Source: Legionella fallonii LLAP-10 (GTDB lineage Bacteria > Pseudomonadota > Gammaproteobacteria > Legionellales > Legionellaceae). Taken from it: a stretch of DNA of 64,000 nucleotides. The translations under genes were made by a program, and so were the position numbers. The stretch spans positions 2,075,001-2,139,000 of the forward strand of contig NZ_LN614827.1 in NCBI RefSeq assembly GCF_000953135.1. The letters run 5' to 3'. Under the pieces are notes generated by a model that was given only the letters and a program-made list of their open reading frames with translations, did no database searches and was not told where the DNA came from. Position 1 is the stretch's first letter; each line of letters starts with the position of its first letter. Shown in pieces: positions 9,240 to 17,973 of this stretch.

Positions 9240-9295
9240 TTTAGCTTCTCACAGATCCGTACGTGAATATCTCGATTCATACGATTCTTATTGTA
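9240..9295 (-). other. Possible group II intron remnant hairpin
   Basis: The minus strand here reads close to GAATCGTATGAATCGAGATA followed by TTCACGTACGGATCTGTGAG. Group II introns carry a conserved hairpin of the form GAGCCGTATGA...TCACGTACGGTTCTGTG near their maturase gene. No maturase or other intron domain is seen nearby, so this would be a small left-over. The assignment is from memory of the motif. Confidence 0.3.
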
Positions 9296-9460
9296 TGGTC
9301 CTTATGGCAAGAATAAGAGTGATAAATAGTTCAAAATTGTATCATTTATCAATTATCAAGATGATGATTTATGAGGATTTTTTTAGCATATTCCTGTCTT
9401 TAATTACTAAACAGTACTATATTCATAGTTAAACTATTTCTATGTAAAGGAGTACTAACA

Positions 9461-9907
9461 ATGACTTCCAATCAACATGCAACATGGGTTCTCATTACAG
9501 ATTCTAATGACTGTCGTATATATCAATACATTAAAAAACCTCATCAACTCACCTTAATTAAAGAAATAAAACATCCTGAAAATAAGCTTAGAGATACTGA
9601 TTTAACCTCTGATAAACCTGGTCATTATGGTACCAGTAGCTCCGCTCGTGGAGCATTCTCTCAACAGACAGATCCAAAAGAAATAAAAATTGAAGATTTT
9701 TCCAGAAGTATTGCCAAAGAACTTGATAGTGACAGAAATACTAACGCTTATGAAAAACTCATTGTGATAGCACCACCTCATATGAATGGTCTATTATTTC
9801 AACATATTAATAAACACGTGAAAGAGCTAATTACTCATAATATAGAAAAAGATCTACTTCATTTAAAGGAACATGAATTATTAGAGTTTTTGCATACCCA
9901 TCTATGA
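9461..9907 (+). CDS. Host attachment protein family (AtsC-like)
   Basis: This 148-residue soluble protein begins with a strand reading TWVLITDSNDCRIYQY, followed by a loop with a GTSSSARGAFSQQTDPKE segment (about 61-78), an F-x-R-x-IAKEL helix and the strand EKLIVIAPPHMNGLL. This matches the host-attachment family (first described from Agrobacterium root attachment), whose members usually have 140-150 residues and whose biochemical role is unclear. AAAGGAG lies nine bases before the ATG. It stands alone, upstream of the esterase homologue. Confidence 0.8.
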   Translation: MTSNQHATWVLITDSNDCRIYQYIKKPHQLTLIKEIKHPENKLRDTDLTSDKPGHYGTSSSARGAFSQQTDPKEIKIEDFSRSIAKELDSDRNTNAYEKLIVIAPPHMNGLLFQHINKHVKELITHNIEKDLLHLKEHELLEFLHTHL

Positions 9908-10091
9908 TACCTAAATAGGCGGAACCTTAATTTTTGTCATTGAGACAATAACTGATTAAAAAATAGCAACTCCTATACTAAAAAATGAGATAGCTCGTCT
10001 AGCAAAAATATGGTTTGTTAGTTACTTGAAAACGCTTTGGATCTAGTGATTAATATTAACCTGCTATCTAAGTGGATTAAGGAGAATTTAC

Positions 10092-11396
10092 ATGGATATC
10101 AATGCACAGCAAAAACTACTTGCTGTTATCAATGAGGCTACGAAGCCCATTTCAGCTCCATCTGATTATTCCTCTCTGTTGGATCAAATTGGTGATGCTC
10201 GATTTGTGATGATGGGTGAGGCCACACATGGAACCCAAGAGTTTTATCAAGCACGCATTGAGATTACAAAACAACTTATCCAGAAAAAAGGCTTTATGGC
10301 TGTAGCAATAGAAGGTGACTGGCCTGATGCTTATCGGGTTCACCGCTACATACAAGGAGGAGGTGAAGCTGACAATTGGGAAAGCGCTTTAGATGATTTC
10401 AAACGGTTCCCAAGATGGATGTGGCGTAATACAACCCTGCCGCCTTTTCTTAAGTGGCTTCGTGAATACAATGATTCACCAGACACATCCAATGCAGTAG
10501 GATTTTATGGCCTTGATTTATATAGTATCAATGCATCGATGCAAGCCGTTATCCGGTATTTAATGAAAGTAGATCCTGATGCTGCACAGCAGGCAAGGAA
10601 CAGATATGCATGTTTTGACCATTTAAATGTTGATCCACAAATGTATGGTTATCTGACAAACACGAAGATAAAAAAATCCTGTATCGTGGAGGTATTAGAG
10701 GAACTCTACGAAATACAACACCATGCTTTTAAATTTATTGATGAAAAAGATAAAACAGCGAAAGATGATTATTTTTTTGCCACGCAAAATGCACGTTTAG
10801 TGAAAAATGCAGAAGCCTATTATCGCTCTATATTTGAAGATCATATTACCTCATGGAATGTACGTGATAGGCATATGAATGAAACCCTTAACATTATTGC
10901 AGATCATTTAGAAAGTCATTTTAATAAACCAGCTAAAATAATAATCTGGGCTCATAATTCACACGTAGGTGATGCTCGCGCTACTGAAATGGGCGAACGT
11001 GGTGAGATAAATATTGGCCAGTTGGTGAGAGAACAGCATAATGAAACCTATACCATAGGGTTTTCTACTTATGATGGTTTTGTTACGGCTGCTTCTAATT
11101 GGGATGAGCCCGCTCAATACAAGAAAATTAATCCTGGTCTACGGGGTAGTTATGAAGAATTATTTCATCATGTCCGTCATCAAAATTTTATTTTAAATTT
11201 AATAGGTAATGATGAGCTTGATCACCTTTTAAAAATTCCGAGATTACAAAGGGCGATAGGTGTTATTTATCGGCCTGAAACTGAGCGACTGAGCCATTAT
11301 TTTTTTACCCATTTACCTTATCAATTCGATAGCCTAATTCATTTTGACAGAACTACAGCAGTCCAACCCCTTGAAGTCAACACAGAATGTAACTGA
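10092..11396 (+). CDS. Erythromycin esterase family protein
   Basis: This 434-residue protein has the family's active-site blocks: FVMMGEATHGTQEFY (Glu43, His46), VAIEGDWPDAYRVHRYI (Glu74), RWMWRN, and IIWAHNSHVGDARATEMGE (His about 288). Ere enzymes hydrolyse the macrolide lactone by an unusual metal-independent mechanism. Many chromosomal homologues have other or unknown substrates, so macrolide resistance should not be assumed. Length fits the family (about 400-450). AAGGAGAATTTAC precedes the ATG. The convergent Fic gene follows after a short stretch with a protease remnant. Confidence 0.85.
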   Translation: MDINAQQKLLAVINEATKPISAPSDYSSLLDQIGDARFVMMGEATHGTQEFYQARIEITKQLIQKKGFMAVAIEGDWPDAYRVHRYIQGGGEADNWESALDDFKRFPRWMWRNTTLPPFLKWLREYNDSPDTSNAVGFYGLDLYSINASMQAVIRYLMKVDPDAAQQARNRYACFDHLNVDPQMYGYLTNTKIKKSCIVEVLEELYEIQHHAFKFIDEKDKTAKDDYFFATQNARLVKNAEAYYRSIFEDHITSWNVRDRHMNETLNIIADHLESHFNKPAKIIIWAHNSHVGDARATEMGERGEINIGQLVREQHNETYTIGFSTYDGFVTAASNWDEPAQYKKINPGLRGSYEELFHHVRHQNFILNLIGNDELDHLLKIPRLQRAIGVIYRPETERLSHYFFTHLPYQFDSLIHFDRTTAVQPLEVNTECN

Positions 11397-11434
11397 CGGT
11401 ATGGGATTTCATTCGCTGGGCCTTTAGCAATTAA

Positions 11435-11548
11435 TGGTGTATCAGTTATTTGAGTATGATTAACATTGCCATTGGAATCTTCAACCTCATCTCTGGATTT
11501 CCTCTTGATGGAGGGAGAGTATTTCGTTCAATCTTATGGTGTAGTTGA
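11435..11548 (+). pseudogene. Site-2-type (M50) zinc metalloprotease remnant
   Basis: A frame of about 37 codons reads [20 protein letters not shown] then [15 protein letters not shown]. This is the signature of the third core helix of M50 site-2 proteases ([22 protein letters not shown]), including the Asp that helps bind zinc. The HExxH helix and the rest are missing, and an upstream piece (GPLAINGVS) is in another frame. It is a decayed fragment between two convergent genes. Confidence 0.6.
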
Positions 11549-11559
11549 GTTTTTAATTC

Positions 11560-13566
11560 TTAGCCCCTTGATGACTGAACTTTCTGGAAGCTGTACGAGA
11601 TATATTCATCAAGTAACGTTTTATATTTCGCAACAACTTTATTTAATAGAGGATTGTTAAGTGCTTTCATCTCGTCAGTATCCAGGCTAACGTTTTTTTC
11701 TCCATTGAGTATACTAAGTAGCTTTTCAGCTGTTTCAATTGCCTTTTTTGAACCAAGTAGAGTTGGGTCTTCAAAAAATTGAATGTTATATTTTTCCTTT
11801 ACACTCTTTTTTATGTCATCAATACAATGTTGCAAATCTTCTATGCATTCATTAAGCAGCACACTTTCTGATATTCGTTCCTCTTTTTCTTTGTCCCTTT
11901 CTTGCTCAACCTTTTTCATTGTATTCTGATGAACACTGACTCGTTGCTCTATCTGCATATGTAGTTCTTGCAATGCAAAATCATCACTGGTTTGATTGTA
12001 TTGAGGCAAAGGAATATCAGAAATAAGCTGTGTGAATACACTATCAAATAAAGAGATGGCTTTGAAATCAGTTGGATTTATCTTTGCAATTGCCTCATCG
12101 ATGCAATCCAATTTAAGCAGCAAATCATCAGTAAAGCCAAGGGCCTCCTGAATGACTTGAGCGTCTTGGACAGGTGATGCAGCACTAGCCTCTAATAATG
12201 CAAAAAGCGGATTGCTAAATTCTTGTACCACGAATTCACTTAGCTCATCCATGTTTAAAAAAAAATCTTGCTCTTTGAGCGTGTTTTCCCGATGCATGTA
12301 ATAACCAAAAATATCTTTGCCTTGGTATATATCAAACGTATTTTGCATGCCTCGCTTCAGCACTGCCACATGATTACCAAATACATCGTAAACATTAGGT
12401 TGAAATAAGGTTGCCGGTGGGAAACCATTTTGTATCAATAATCGATTTTGCAATAAATTAACAAAGGTTCTCCCATTAGCATCCCCAAAAGGATGTATTC
12501 TTTCGAAACATTCGGTCGTTGTTCCAATTAGCTCCAAGATTTCATCTGGGTCGGTCAGATATTTTATTTTGTCATTATAATGGGCAATAACCTCGTTCAT
12601 TATACGTTCAATCTCAAGAGCAGATGTTCCTTGATAGCGGTAACCGCCCCATTGGGTTATAATATATTCAGCCAGAGCTTCATTACTCGTATCCTTAATT
12701 TCCCCCTCGCGCATCAACTCTTCTTTCTTTTCCTTAATTCCTATTGTTGTGCTGTCGAAAGCTGTCGGCAAAACACTCCATAATGATCCAGAGCCTATTC
12801 CGACCACCAACGCTACGCCGAATATCCCAGCAGGAAGGCCGCTACTCTTATCAAATAGAACTTGCCTATTATCATCTAATCCACTACCCAGTTCATTATT
12901 TTCGATTTTATTGAGTAAATCGGTTAAACCTTCTTGAGTAATACGCCCCTGTTTTACATCAATTGCGAAAGTTGCCTCACTATCTCTGTAATCACCGATA
13001 TTTATCCCCGCGTTAATACCGAAAACGTCTTTAGTGACACATTCATGCAACGCTTTAATTAACTCATGAGATATTTCTTTATCATCAATATTCTTTAAAG
13101 CTTGGTTAAGTCCCCTAAAAAAAGCTTTTAGCGATCCGGGTTCTGTTCTTTCATATTGCAACCACCCCTTATCTCGCCTACTTTGTTCATTAGAATTGCC
13201 CGTTACTCTGGTATAGTATTGACCATCCACAGCCAATTGCCATACCCGATTTCGTGGGTATAACCGTTTAAATGTATCTAAAGCCTTATGAGGATCCGTG
13301 GGTTGAATATCAACGACCTCGTCCGTCATCACAGTTTTGTACTTCCGCATATTGTGTTTTGAGAGAGCCTCCAGCTTAGAATACCAATCATCGACGTGAC
13401 TTAAATCATCTATACGTAAATTTTCATATTGTATAAACTCCAAATCATCCTGTTCTTTATTCTTTTTACTCAACTCACTCATGATTGCTATGGATGGAGA
13501 AACTGATGAGACTTTAATATCAACTTGAATTTTTTCACCGCTCTTCATCATCAGTGTTAATTTCAT
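11560..13566 (-). CDS. Fic-domain protein, effector candidate
   Basis: I start at ATG 13566-13564 because GGAGAG lies directly upstream; the longer frame's first codon is a TTG inside that ribosome site. The product is about 668 residues. The Fic core appears near residue 360: FERIHPFGDANGRTFVNLL fits the catalytic HPFx(D/E)GNGR, with Ala replacing the first Gly. It would transfer AMP or another nucleotide moiety to a protein hydroxyl. A small hydrophobic stretch (GIFGVALVVGIGSGSL, near 250) and a C-terminal coiled-coil region (roughly 540-640, rich in Glu/Lys) flank it. I see no clear inhibitory S/TxxxE(G/N) helix. Large Fic proteins of this build are typical Legionella effectors; targets are unknown. 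Confidence 0.75.
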   Translation of the reverse strand: MKLTLMMKSGEKIQVDIKVSSVSPSIAIMSELSKKNKEQDDLEFIQYENLRIDDLSHVDDWYSKLEALSKHNMRKYKTVMTDEVVDIQPTDPHKALDTFKRLYPRNRVWQLAVDGQYYTRVTGNSNEQSRRDKGWLQYERTEPGSLKAFFRGLNQALKNIDDKEISHELIKALHECVTKDVFGINAGINIGDYRDSEATFAIDVKQGRITQEGLTDLLNKIENNELGSGLDDNRQVLFDKSSGLPAGIFGVALVVGIGSGSLWSVLPTAFDSTTIGIKEKKEELMREGEIKDTSNEALAEYIITQWGGYRYQGTSALEIERIMNEVIAHYNDKIKYLTDPDEILELIGTTTECFERIHPFGDANGRTFVNLLQNRLLIQNGFPPATLFQPNVYDVFGNHVAVLKRGMQNTFDIYQGKDIFGYYMHRENTLKEQDFFLNMDELSEFVVQEFSNPLFALLEASAASPVQDAQVIQEALGFTDDLLLKLDCIDEAIAKINPTDFKAISLFDSVFTQLISDIPLPQYNQTSDDFALQELHMQIEQRVSVHQNTMKKVEQERDKEKEERISESVLLNECIEDLQHCIDDIKKSVKEKYNIQFFEDPTLLGSKKAIETAEKLLSILNGEKNVSLDTDEMKALNNPLLNKVVAKYKTLLDEYISYSFQKVQSSRG

Positions 13567-13677
13567 TACACTCTCCAAGAAAAAATATATTGTTATTAGT
13601 ATAGTTTATACTGATTCAAAAATAATCTTTATGGATTATAACTAACCATTTTGCGAGCTGGGGCGCTCCCCGACAAT

Positions 13678-13715
13678 AACTCAATCAGCCTATAGTCCTA
13701 TAGGCTGATTGAGTT
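13678..13715. repeat. Perfect 18-bp inverted repeat (hairpin)
   Basis: AACTCAATCAGCCTATAG at 13678-13695 is followed by TC and then its exact complement at 13698-13715. There is no T-run, so it is not an ordinary intrinsic terminator. It lies upstream of the divergent Fic gene and in front of the small gene at 13738. It could be an operator, an RNA hairpin or the core of a small mobile repeat. Confidence 0.85.
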
Positions 13716-13737
13716 ACCTGCCCCACGGGCTGTTCAT

Positions 13738-13962
13738 ATGTATCCAAGTGGGTTAGAAAGCATCGGTGTTGTTGTGGGAGAAGAGTTACCTGCATTTATA
13801 CAAAAACATAAACTGGTATTAACCGGCGTTAAAGATCATGGAGAACATTGTCAACCAGCCTTTGTTACGTTTGATAATGATAAGACAACAAAGTTTTATG
13901 ATATTTCTTTAAGGGAAATCGTTATATTACAAGGATGGGAAATTGCGAGATGCATTCCTTAA
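13738..13962 (+). CDS. Small hypothetical protein (74 aa)
   Basis: A 74-residue frame (MYPSGLESIGVVVGEELPAF..., ending ...VILQGWEIARCIP) starts at an ATG without an obvious ribosome site, 22 bases after the perfect inverted repeat. It has no signal peptide or membrane segment and I recognise no family. It could be the 3' part of an older gene interrupted by the repeat. It ends 27 bases before the APH-like gene and may be co-transcribed with it. Confidence 0.4.
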   Translation: MYPSGLESIGVVVGEELPAFIQKHKLVLTGVKDHGEHCQPAFVTFDNDKTTKFYDISLREIVILQGWEIARCIP

Positions 13963-13989
13963 TTTAACTTTAATTAGGCTAAAATTCAA

Positions 13990-14901
13990 ATGAATCATAA
14001 TAAGCCATTGGTAATCAATGATACTCTTGTACGCCATTTAGTGGCTACTCAATTTCCTCAATGGAAGAATCTTCCTGTTCGACCAGTTGCACGTAGTGGA
14101 TGGGACAACCGAACTTTTCACTTGGGTAATGAGATGCTTGTACGCATGCCAAGTGATGCTGAATATGCACTGCAGGTGGACAAAGAACAACGATGGCTTC
14201 CTAAACTAGCACCCAAGTTACCGCTACCGATACCGACACCATTGGCCTTAGGAGAACCCGCTGTAGAATATCCTTGGCACTGGTCAGTCTATCAATGGAT
14301 TGATGGGGAAGCTGCAGCATCTGCTCCTATAAACAACTTAAAAAAATTTGCAACCGATCTAGCGCAGTTTCTTGCTGCATTAGAACAAATTGATTCAACT
14401 GATGGACCATTAGCAGGCCCTCACAGCTTCTATCGCGGAGGTCCTCTACAAACCTATGATGCTGAAACGCGACAAGCACTTGAAGTTCTTAGGGACTCAA
14501 TCGATGTGAATACAGCAAGTGAAGTCTGGGAAGCAGCCCTGGCGACCCACTGGCATGATTCACCAGTATGGGTTCATGGCGATATTAGCGTGGGTAATCT
14601 GCTGGTAAAGGATGGGCAGTTGAACGCTGTCATTGATTTTGGACAATTAGCAGTAGGCGATCCAGCATGTGATTTAGCCATTTCATGGACACTGTTTAAA
14701 GACGAAAGCCGCGAAGCATTTCGTTCGACGATTAATCTTGATGCCGATACATGGGCCCGGGGTCGGGCGTGGACTTTATGGAAAGCATTAATCTGTGCTG
14801 CAAATCTTACTAACTCAAATGCAGCTGAAGCCACGCAAGCTTTACGTATCATTAATGAGGTTCTTTCAGATCACAAAAACTTGCGTAGCAATGGGCGGTG
14901 A
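13990..14901 (+). CDS. Aminoglycoside phosphotransferase (APH) family kinase
   Basis: This 303-residue protein has the APH/choline-kinase fold. ARSGWDNRTFHLGNEMLVRM (about 34-53) is the nucleotide loop and strand, YQWIDGEAA (about 101-109) the hinge, VWVHGDISVGNLLV (about 193-206) the catalytic loop with the Asp base, and VIDFGQLAVGDPACDLA (about 213-229) the DFG-like metal site. It therefore probably phosphorylates a small molecule. Chromosomal homologues often act on unknown substrates, so antibiotic resistance is only a possibility. Confidence 0.85.
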   Translation: MNHNKPLVINDTLVRHLVATQFPQWKNLPVRPVARSGWDNRTFHLGNEMLVRMPSDAEYALQVDKEQRWLPKLAPKLPLPIPTPLALGEPAVEYPWHWSVYQWIDGEAAASAPINNLKKFATDLAQFLAALEQIDSTDGPLAGPHSFYRGGPLQTYDAETRQALEVLRDSIDVNTASEVWEAALATHWHDSPVWVHGDISVGNLLVKDGQLNAVIDFGQLAVGDPACDLAISWTLFKDESREAFRSTINLDADTWARGRAWTLWKALICAANLTNSNAAEATQALRIINEVLSDHKNLRSNGR

Positions 14902-14998
14902 TCCTGGAGCGGAATAGCAAATGTTACCTTGAATCAAGGTGTTCAAAGATTCTCTTAAAACAAGATAACCGAGAAACCCCAAACCATAAGTAACCGTT

Positions 14999-15106
14999 GT
15001 GCCTCATATTCTCGTATATGCAGATTTATTAAATTCTCTGAATGAAAGAAATCAGGAAACAGCGAGACTTATCTATGAACAATACATTAAAAAAGAAATG
15101 GAATAA
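14999..15106 (+). pseudogene. AbiEi-like antitoxin, C-terminal remnant
   Basis: A frame of 35 codons reads VPHILVYADLLNSLNERNQE then TARLIYEQYIKKEME-stop. The ILVYADLLAxGDxRNxETAxxIY pattern is the C-terminal tail of AbiEi-type antitoxin/transcriptional regulators from type IV toxin-antitoxin systems. The DNA-binding part and any AbiEii toxin are absent. The match is good but short. Confidence 0.45.
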
Positions 15107-15140
15107 TGATGATCAAACAAGAATTCAATGACTAACGTTA

Positions 15141-15166
15141 AACCCCGTTTGCTTACAAACGGGGTT
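15141..15166. terminator. Hairpin, possible terminator of the APH-like gene
   Basis: AACCCCGTTTG, loop CTTA, then CAAACGGGGTT: an 11-bp perfect GC-rich stem about 240 bases after the APH-like gene. It lacks a T-tract, so termination is plausible but not certain. Confidence 0.5.
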
Positions 15167-15333
15167 GCTAAAGTCAATTCCATAGCACTAATTAACAAAT
15201 GGAACTGCATTCCTAATCTAGGATATTATTAATACTTGTAGCAACTGTCTTGAAAAACTCAAGACAGTTACGCTACCCGCTGGTTTTTAGAATGGACTCC
15301 AGGCTTTTGGTGGGGTATCAGTATTTTCTGATC

Positions 15334-15549
15334 TTATTTTTTATTGGGTGGTTCATTGCTTTGTATATGGATTGCAACAGCAAGCTCTGGATCAATAGAA
15401 TTTCCTGGAATTTTTCGAGTGTCGCTCGCCCATTCACCTAAATCTATCAGTTTACAACGGTCGGAGCAAAAAGGCCTAAACAGGTTTTCCGGATGCCAGG
15501 TATTTTCTTTACCACAAGTGGGGCAGGTGATTCTTTTCTGGTTATTCAT
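15334..15549 (-). CDS. yacG: DNA gyrase inhibitor YacG (zinc-ribbon protein)
   Basis: This 71-residue protein has the YacG zinc ribbon: CPTCGK at Cys9/Cys12 and [17 protein letters not shown] at Cys28/Cys32. The C-x2-C...C-x3-C spacing and the [10 protein letters not shown] motif are diagnostic. In E. coli YacG binds GyrB and inhibits gyrase. The length is normal. In many proteobacteria yacG follows coaE; here it stands alone among accessory genes, so it has been separated from that context. Confidence 0.9.
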   Translation of the reverse strand: MNNQKRITCPTCGKENTWHPENLFRPFCSDRCKLIDLGEWASDTRKIPGNSIDPELAVAIHIQSNEPPNKK

Positions 15550-15662
15550 AGTGATTTTCGTTAATTTACGTTAGCTAAGAAGTATGTAATATATAATCTA
15601 ATATACTGGTTTATATTGATTATATCATATCAAGACCTCATTAAAGCCTGCAAATAATGAAA

Positions 15663-17264
15663 TTAACCACGAAAATTCTTATTACTGCCTGTATCAAGTT
15701 CATTTTCTTGATCTGTAGGCTCATCCTGGTCAACCGTGGAGTTTTCTACTACTGTTGGAGGTTCATCATACTCATTGGTTATGCTCGGCTTAAAGGTTTT
15801 GGATGCACCTAACCGTCTAAGGATTTTAACGCTTGACTCTTGGCTTGATGTGTCCTCACATCTATTAATTTTATATTGGCGAGCCTCAGTTAAATTAAAG
15901 GGGCCTGCGAGCTGCTCTGGATTTTTGGGGTCATAACAGAAAAAGGATAGTTCAATTTCTTTATCCAACATGGCCCTATAAAAAAGTTCAGCTTGCTGCC
16001 AATTGGCTTCGCTCATATCCGGATGAAAATGGATGCCTAAGATATCCTCAAAACAAGGAAAGGCAATGCATTCATTAATCTCTATATGCTTGTAATTTTC
16101 TTTAGTTGGATCTGTGTATTGAGATGTACTCTGAGCATAGCGGATTCCCTGCATTATCTGTCTATCATGTAAGGTATCAAAGACGACTTTGATTTTATCG
16201 TAACCTACCATGTCAGTTGTTTTAATTCCAGGATATAGTTCCTGGAACGTTTTAATAAAAAGTATTCTCGAAGCTTCGGGCAATGGATGCTCTTCAAATA
16301 ACATTTGAAGACTGATCGAGCCTTCCTTTAATGTCGTATTAATGCTAAATACACCATCAAAACTAATAGGCATTTCAACCGCATCATTAGACAGAGAAGG
16401 ATTAATAAAAAAATCTGTTTCGGGTTGTTCTTGCAAGCAGGTATCGAGAAAATTTTCGATATTAAAGGGTTTCTCTTCAGCATTACTACTATCACCACCA
16501 AAAAAGCCGTCAAAACTATTTTGGCCGCTCGTATTATTCGAATTATAGCAAATATCCGCTGCTAAGGCGTTCCAGTTAGAAAGTTTTAATACTTGGCGCT
16601 CTTGGATGAATGCTTGTAATCCTTTGATACTTTTATCTTCACATACAGATAAGTACTTAGAAAAAGTATTTCTTATTTGTCTTTTTAAATATTCGGGTAG
16701 ATCTTGTTCAGAAACTGCTTTTTCAAAAGCTTTTGTGAATTCTATATTGGCAAATTTAGGGTTATTGGCTAACTGTGTAAGAAAATTCAATACATGACTT
16801 TTGGTATCGATATCAGGAATTTTACCGGTTGATCTATCTCGCATCTCCAATAGTTTATCAAAGATGGCTTGTCTTTCTAAATTTTTTAATTGGATTTTGC
16901 CATGGCCTGATCCATCTAGCCTATTTAGTTTGTTAATCATGTATTCAAGTTGACTTGTATTTGGTCTTTCTTCGAAATAGTTTTCAATGATGTTAGGTAT
17001 TGAATTGGAATAGGTTTGTTGCTTATAAAATGCTCTTGCAGCCGTGGGAGCAACAAAAATGCCAAATTGCGTTTCAGTACCGTACGGAGGAACAGCAATA
17101 TCCTTTACAATAAAGCTAGACGGACGGTTATAGAGCTTACCACCTTCAATTTCTTGAATGGCTTGAAGTTCTTTTTTCGTCGCATCATCCTTTCCCCCAA
17201 CCATTCTTAGCAGGCAACCTTGTTCTGCAAACAGTTGAAGTAAGATAGTTTTAGGCCGAGCCAT
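15663..17264 (-). CDS. Hypothetical Glu-rich protein (533 aa), effector candidate
   Basis: The 533-residue product matches no family I recognise. It has no signal peptide or membrane segment and looks largely helical and soluble. Features worth noting are a segment with several His (CFEDILGIHFHPDMSEANWQ, near 400) and a highly acidic low-complexity C-terminus (DEPPTVVENSTVDQDEPTD) of the type seen on Dot/Icm substrates. The ATG is preceded by GAGTAAAATATA. Downstream is yacG on the same strand, about 110 bases away; upstream is a region of gene scraps. Translocation is inferred only. Confidence 0.65.
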   Translation of the reverse strand: MARPKTILLQLFAEQGCLLRMVGGKDDATKKELQAIQEIEGGKLYNRPSSFIVKDIAVPPYGTETQFGIFVAPTAARAFYKQQTYSNSIPNIIENYFEERPNTSQLEYMINKLNRLDGSGHGKIQLKNLERQAIFDKLLEMRDRSTGKIPDIDTKSHVLNFLTQLANNPKFANIEFTKAFEKAVSEQDLPEYLKRQIRNTFSKYLSVCEDKSIKGLQAFIQERQVLKLSNWNALAADICYNSNNTSGQNSFDGFFGGDSSNAEEKPFNIENFLDTCLQEQPETDFFINPSLSNDAVEMPISFDGVFSINTTLKEGSISLQMLFEEHPLPEASRILFIKTFQELYPGIKTTDMVGYDKIKVVFDTLHDRQIMQGIRYAQSTSQYTDPTKENYKHIEINECIAFPCFEDILGIHFHPDMSEANWQQAELFYRAMLDKEIELSFFCYDPKNPEQLAGPFNLTEARQYKINRCEDTSSQESSVKILRRLGASKTFKPSITNEYDEPPTVVENSTVDQDEPTDQENELDTGSNKNFRG

Positions 17265-17973
17265 TATATTTTACTCAAAATTTAGGGAACAACTACTTTT
17301 AATATAGTATAGGATGCCGAATATTTCATTCTTCTTGCCTGATTACCTCTCGCATAACCGCGACTTTTGCCCTTAAGCAAAATCCACTGGTTATGCAAGA
17401 GGTCTAATACTAAAGACCAAGTAGCGGCGCAAATTTCAGCGGCAAAACTCGCTACACACCAACAAATATCTTTTGCTAGTGAGCCTGAAAAGCTAAAAAA
17501 TGTATTTACTCACTGTCAATATGCTGGGGAAGCAGGACAACATGTGATTGATAATTATTTCATGCGGCTCACCCGTCAAGTACCCCTAACGCTTTAATAT
17601 AAGACGAAGCTCATGCATCAAATGATGTTTATTTTCCCTTACTTCATCATCTAAAGTTAACTTTTCTTCACACTTTTGTAGGACTACGCTGTAACCCAAC
17701 ACCTCAACAATTCTAATTAGATTGCTAACTTTAATATCTTGCTGTTTCACAACGCGCAAATTTTGTATTAGAGAAGGCGGTATATTTTCCTGCTTGCGAT
17801 AAGCAATGTAAGCGCCCCTAAAAAATGCATCGACCGCAATGCCTTAACATTACCTATTCTGCTCTTTTTTCAGCAAAGGAGAGGAGATGTTAAGCTTAAA
17901 TGTGGTTTTTAATATAATGTTAATAATTTAATTGTATAATTATTTGTCAAATAAATAGTATGGTGCTTATTCG
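17265..17973. other. Stretch of gene debris without an intact gene
   Basis: A plus-strand frame ending at 17597 (contains HQQISFASEPEKLKNVF and YAGEAGQHVIDNYFMRLTRQ) lacks a credible start and looks like the tail of a lost gene I cannot name. On the minus strand an HTH remnant is listed separately. From about 17845 to 17973 I see only AT-rich upstream sequence of the next gene. Confidence 0.4.
17586..17843 (-). pseudogene. XRE/Cro-CI-type helix-turn-helix remnant
   Basis: The minus-strand frame of 85 codons contains IPPSLIQNLRVVKQQDIKVS and NLIRIVEVLGYSVVLQK, matching the second half of a Cro/CI helix-turn-helix domain (LRxIRxGKQDIKVSTLIRIAEALGYEVxL). A stop codon lies immediately upstream and there is no start codon, so the N-terminal helices are gone. 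Confidence 0.5.

Larger units (their letters stand above)
14902..15333. other. Intergenic stretch with gene scraps and a hairpin
   Basis: This stretch holds a remnant of an AbiEi-like antitoxin and a perfect hairpin, both listed separately. Nothing else here is supported. An open plus-strand frame at 15250-15441 is the shadow of yacG. Confidence 0.5.

Noticed and set aside
11466..11660. A 64-codon plus-strand frame
   Set aside because: It overlaps the M50 protease remnant in another frame and the end of the Fic gene, with no recognisable content.
10092..14901. An antibiotic-resistance cassette (Ere-like plus APH-like genes)
   Set aside because: The two genes are separated by a Fic gene on the opposite strand and are surrounded by no integron or resistance-transposon features. 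Both families have many chromosomal members with other roles.
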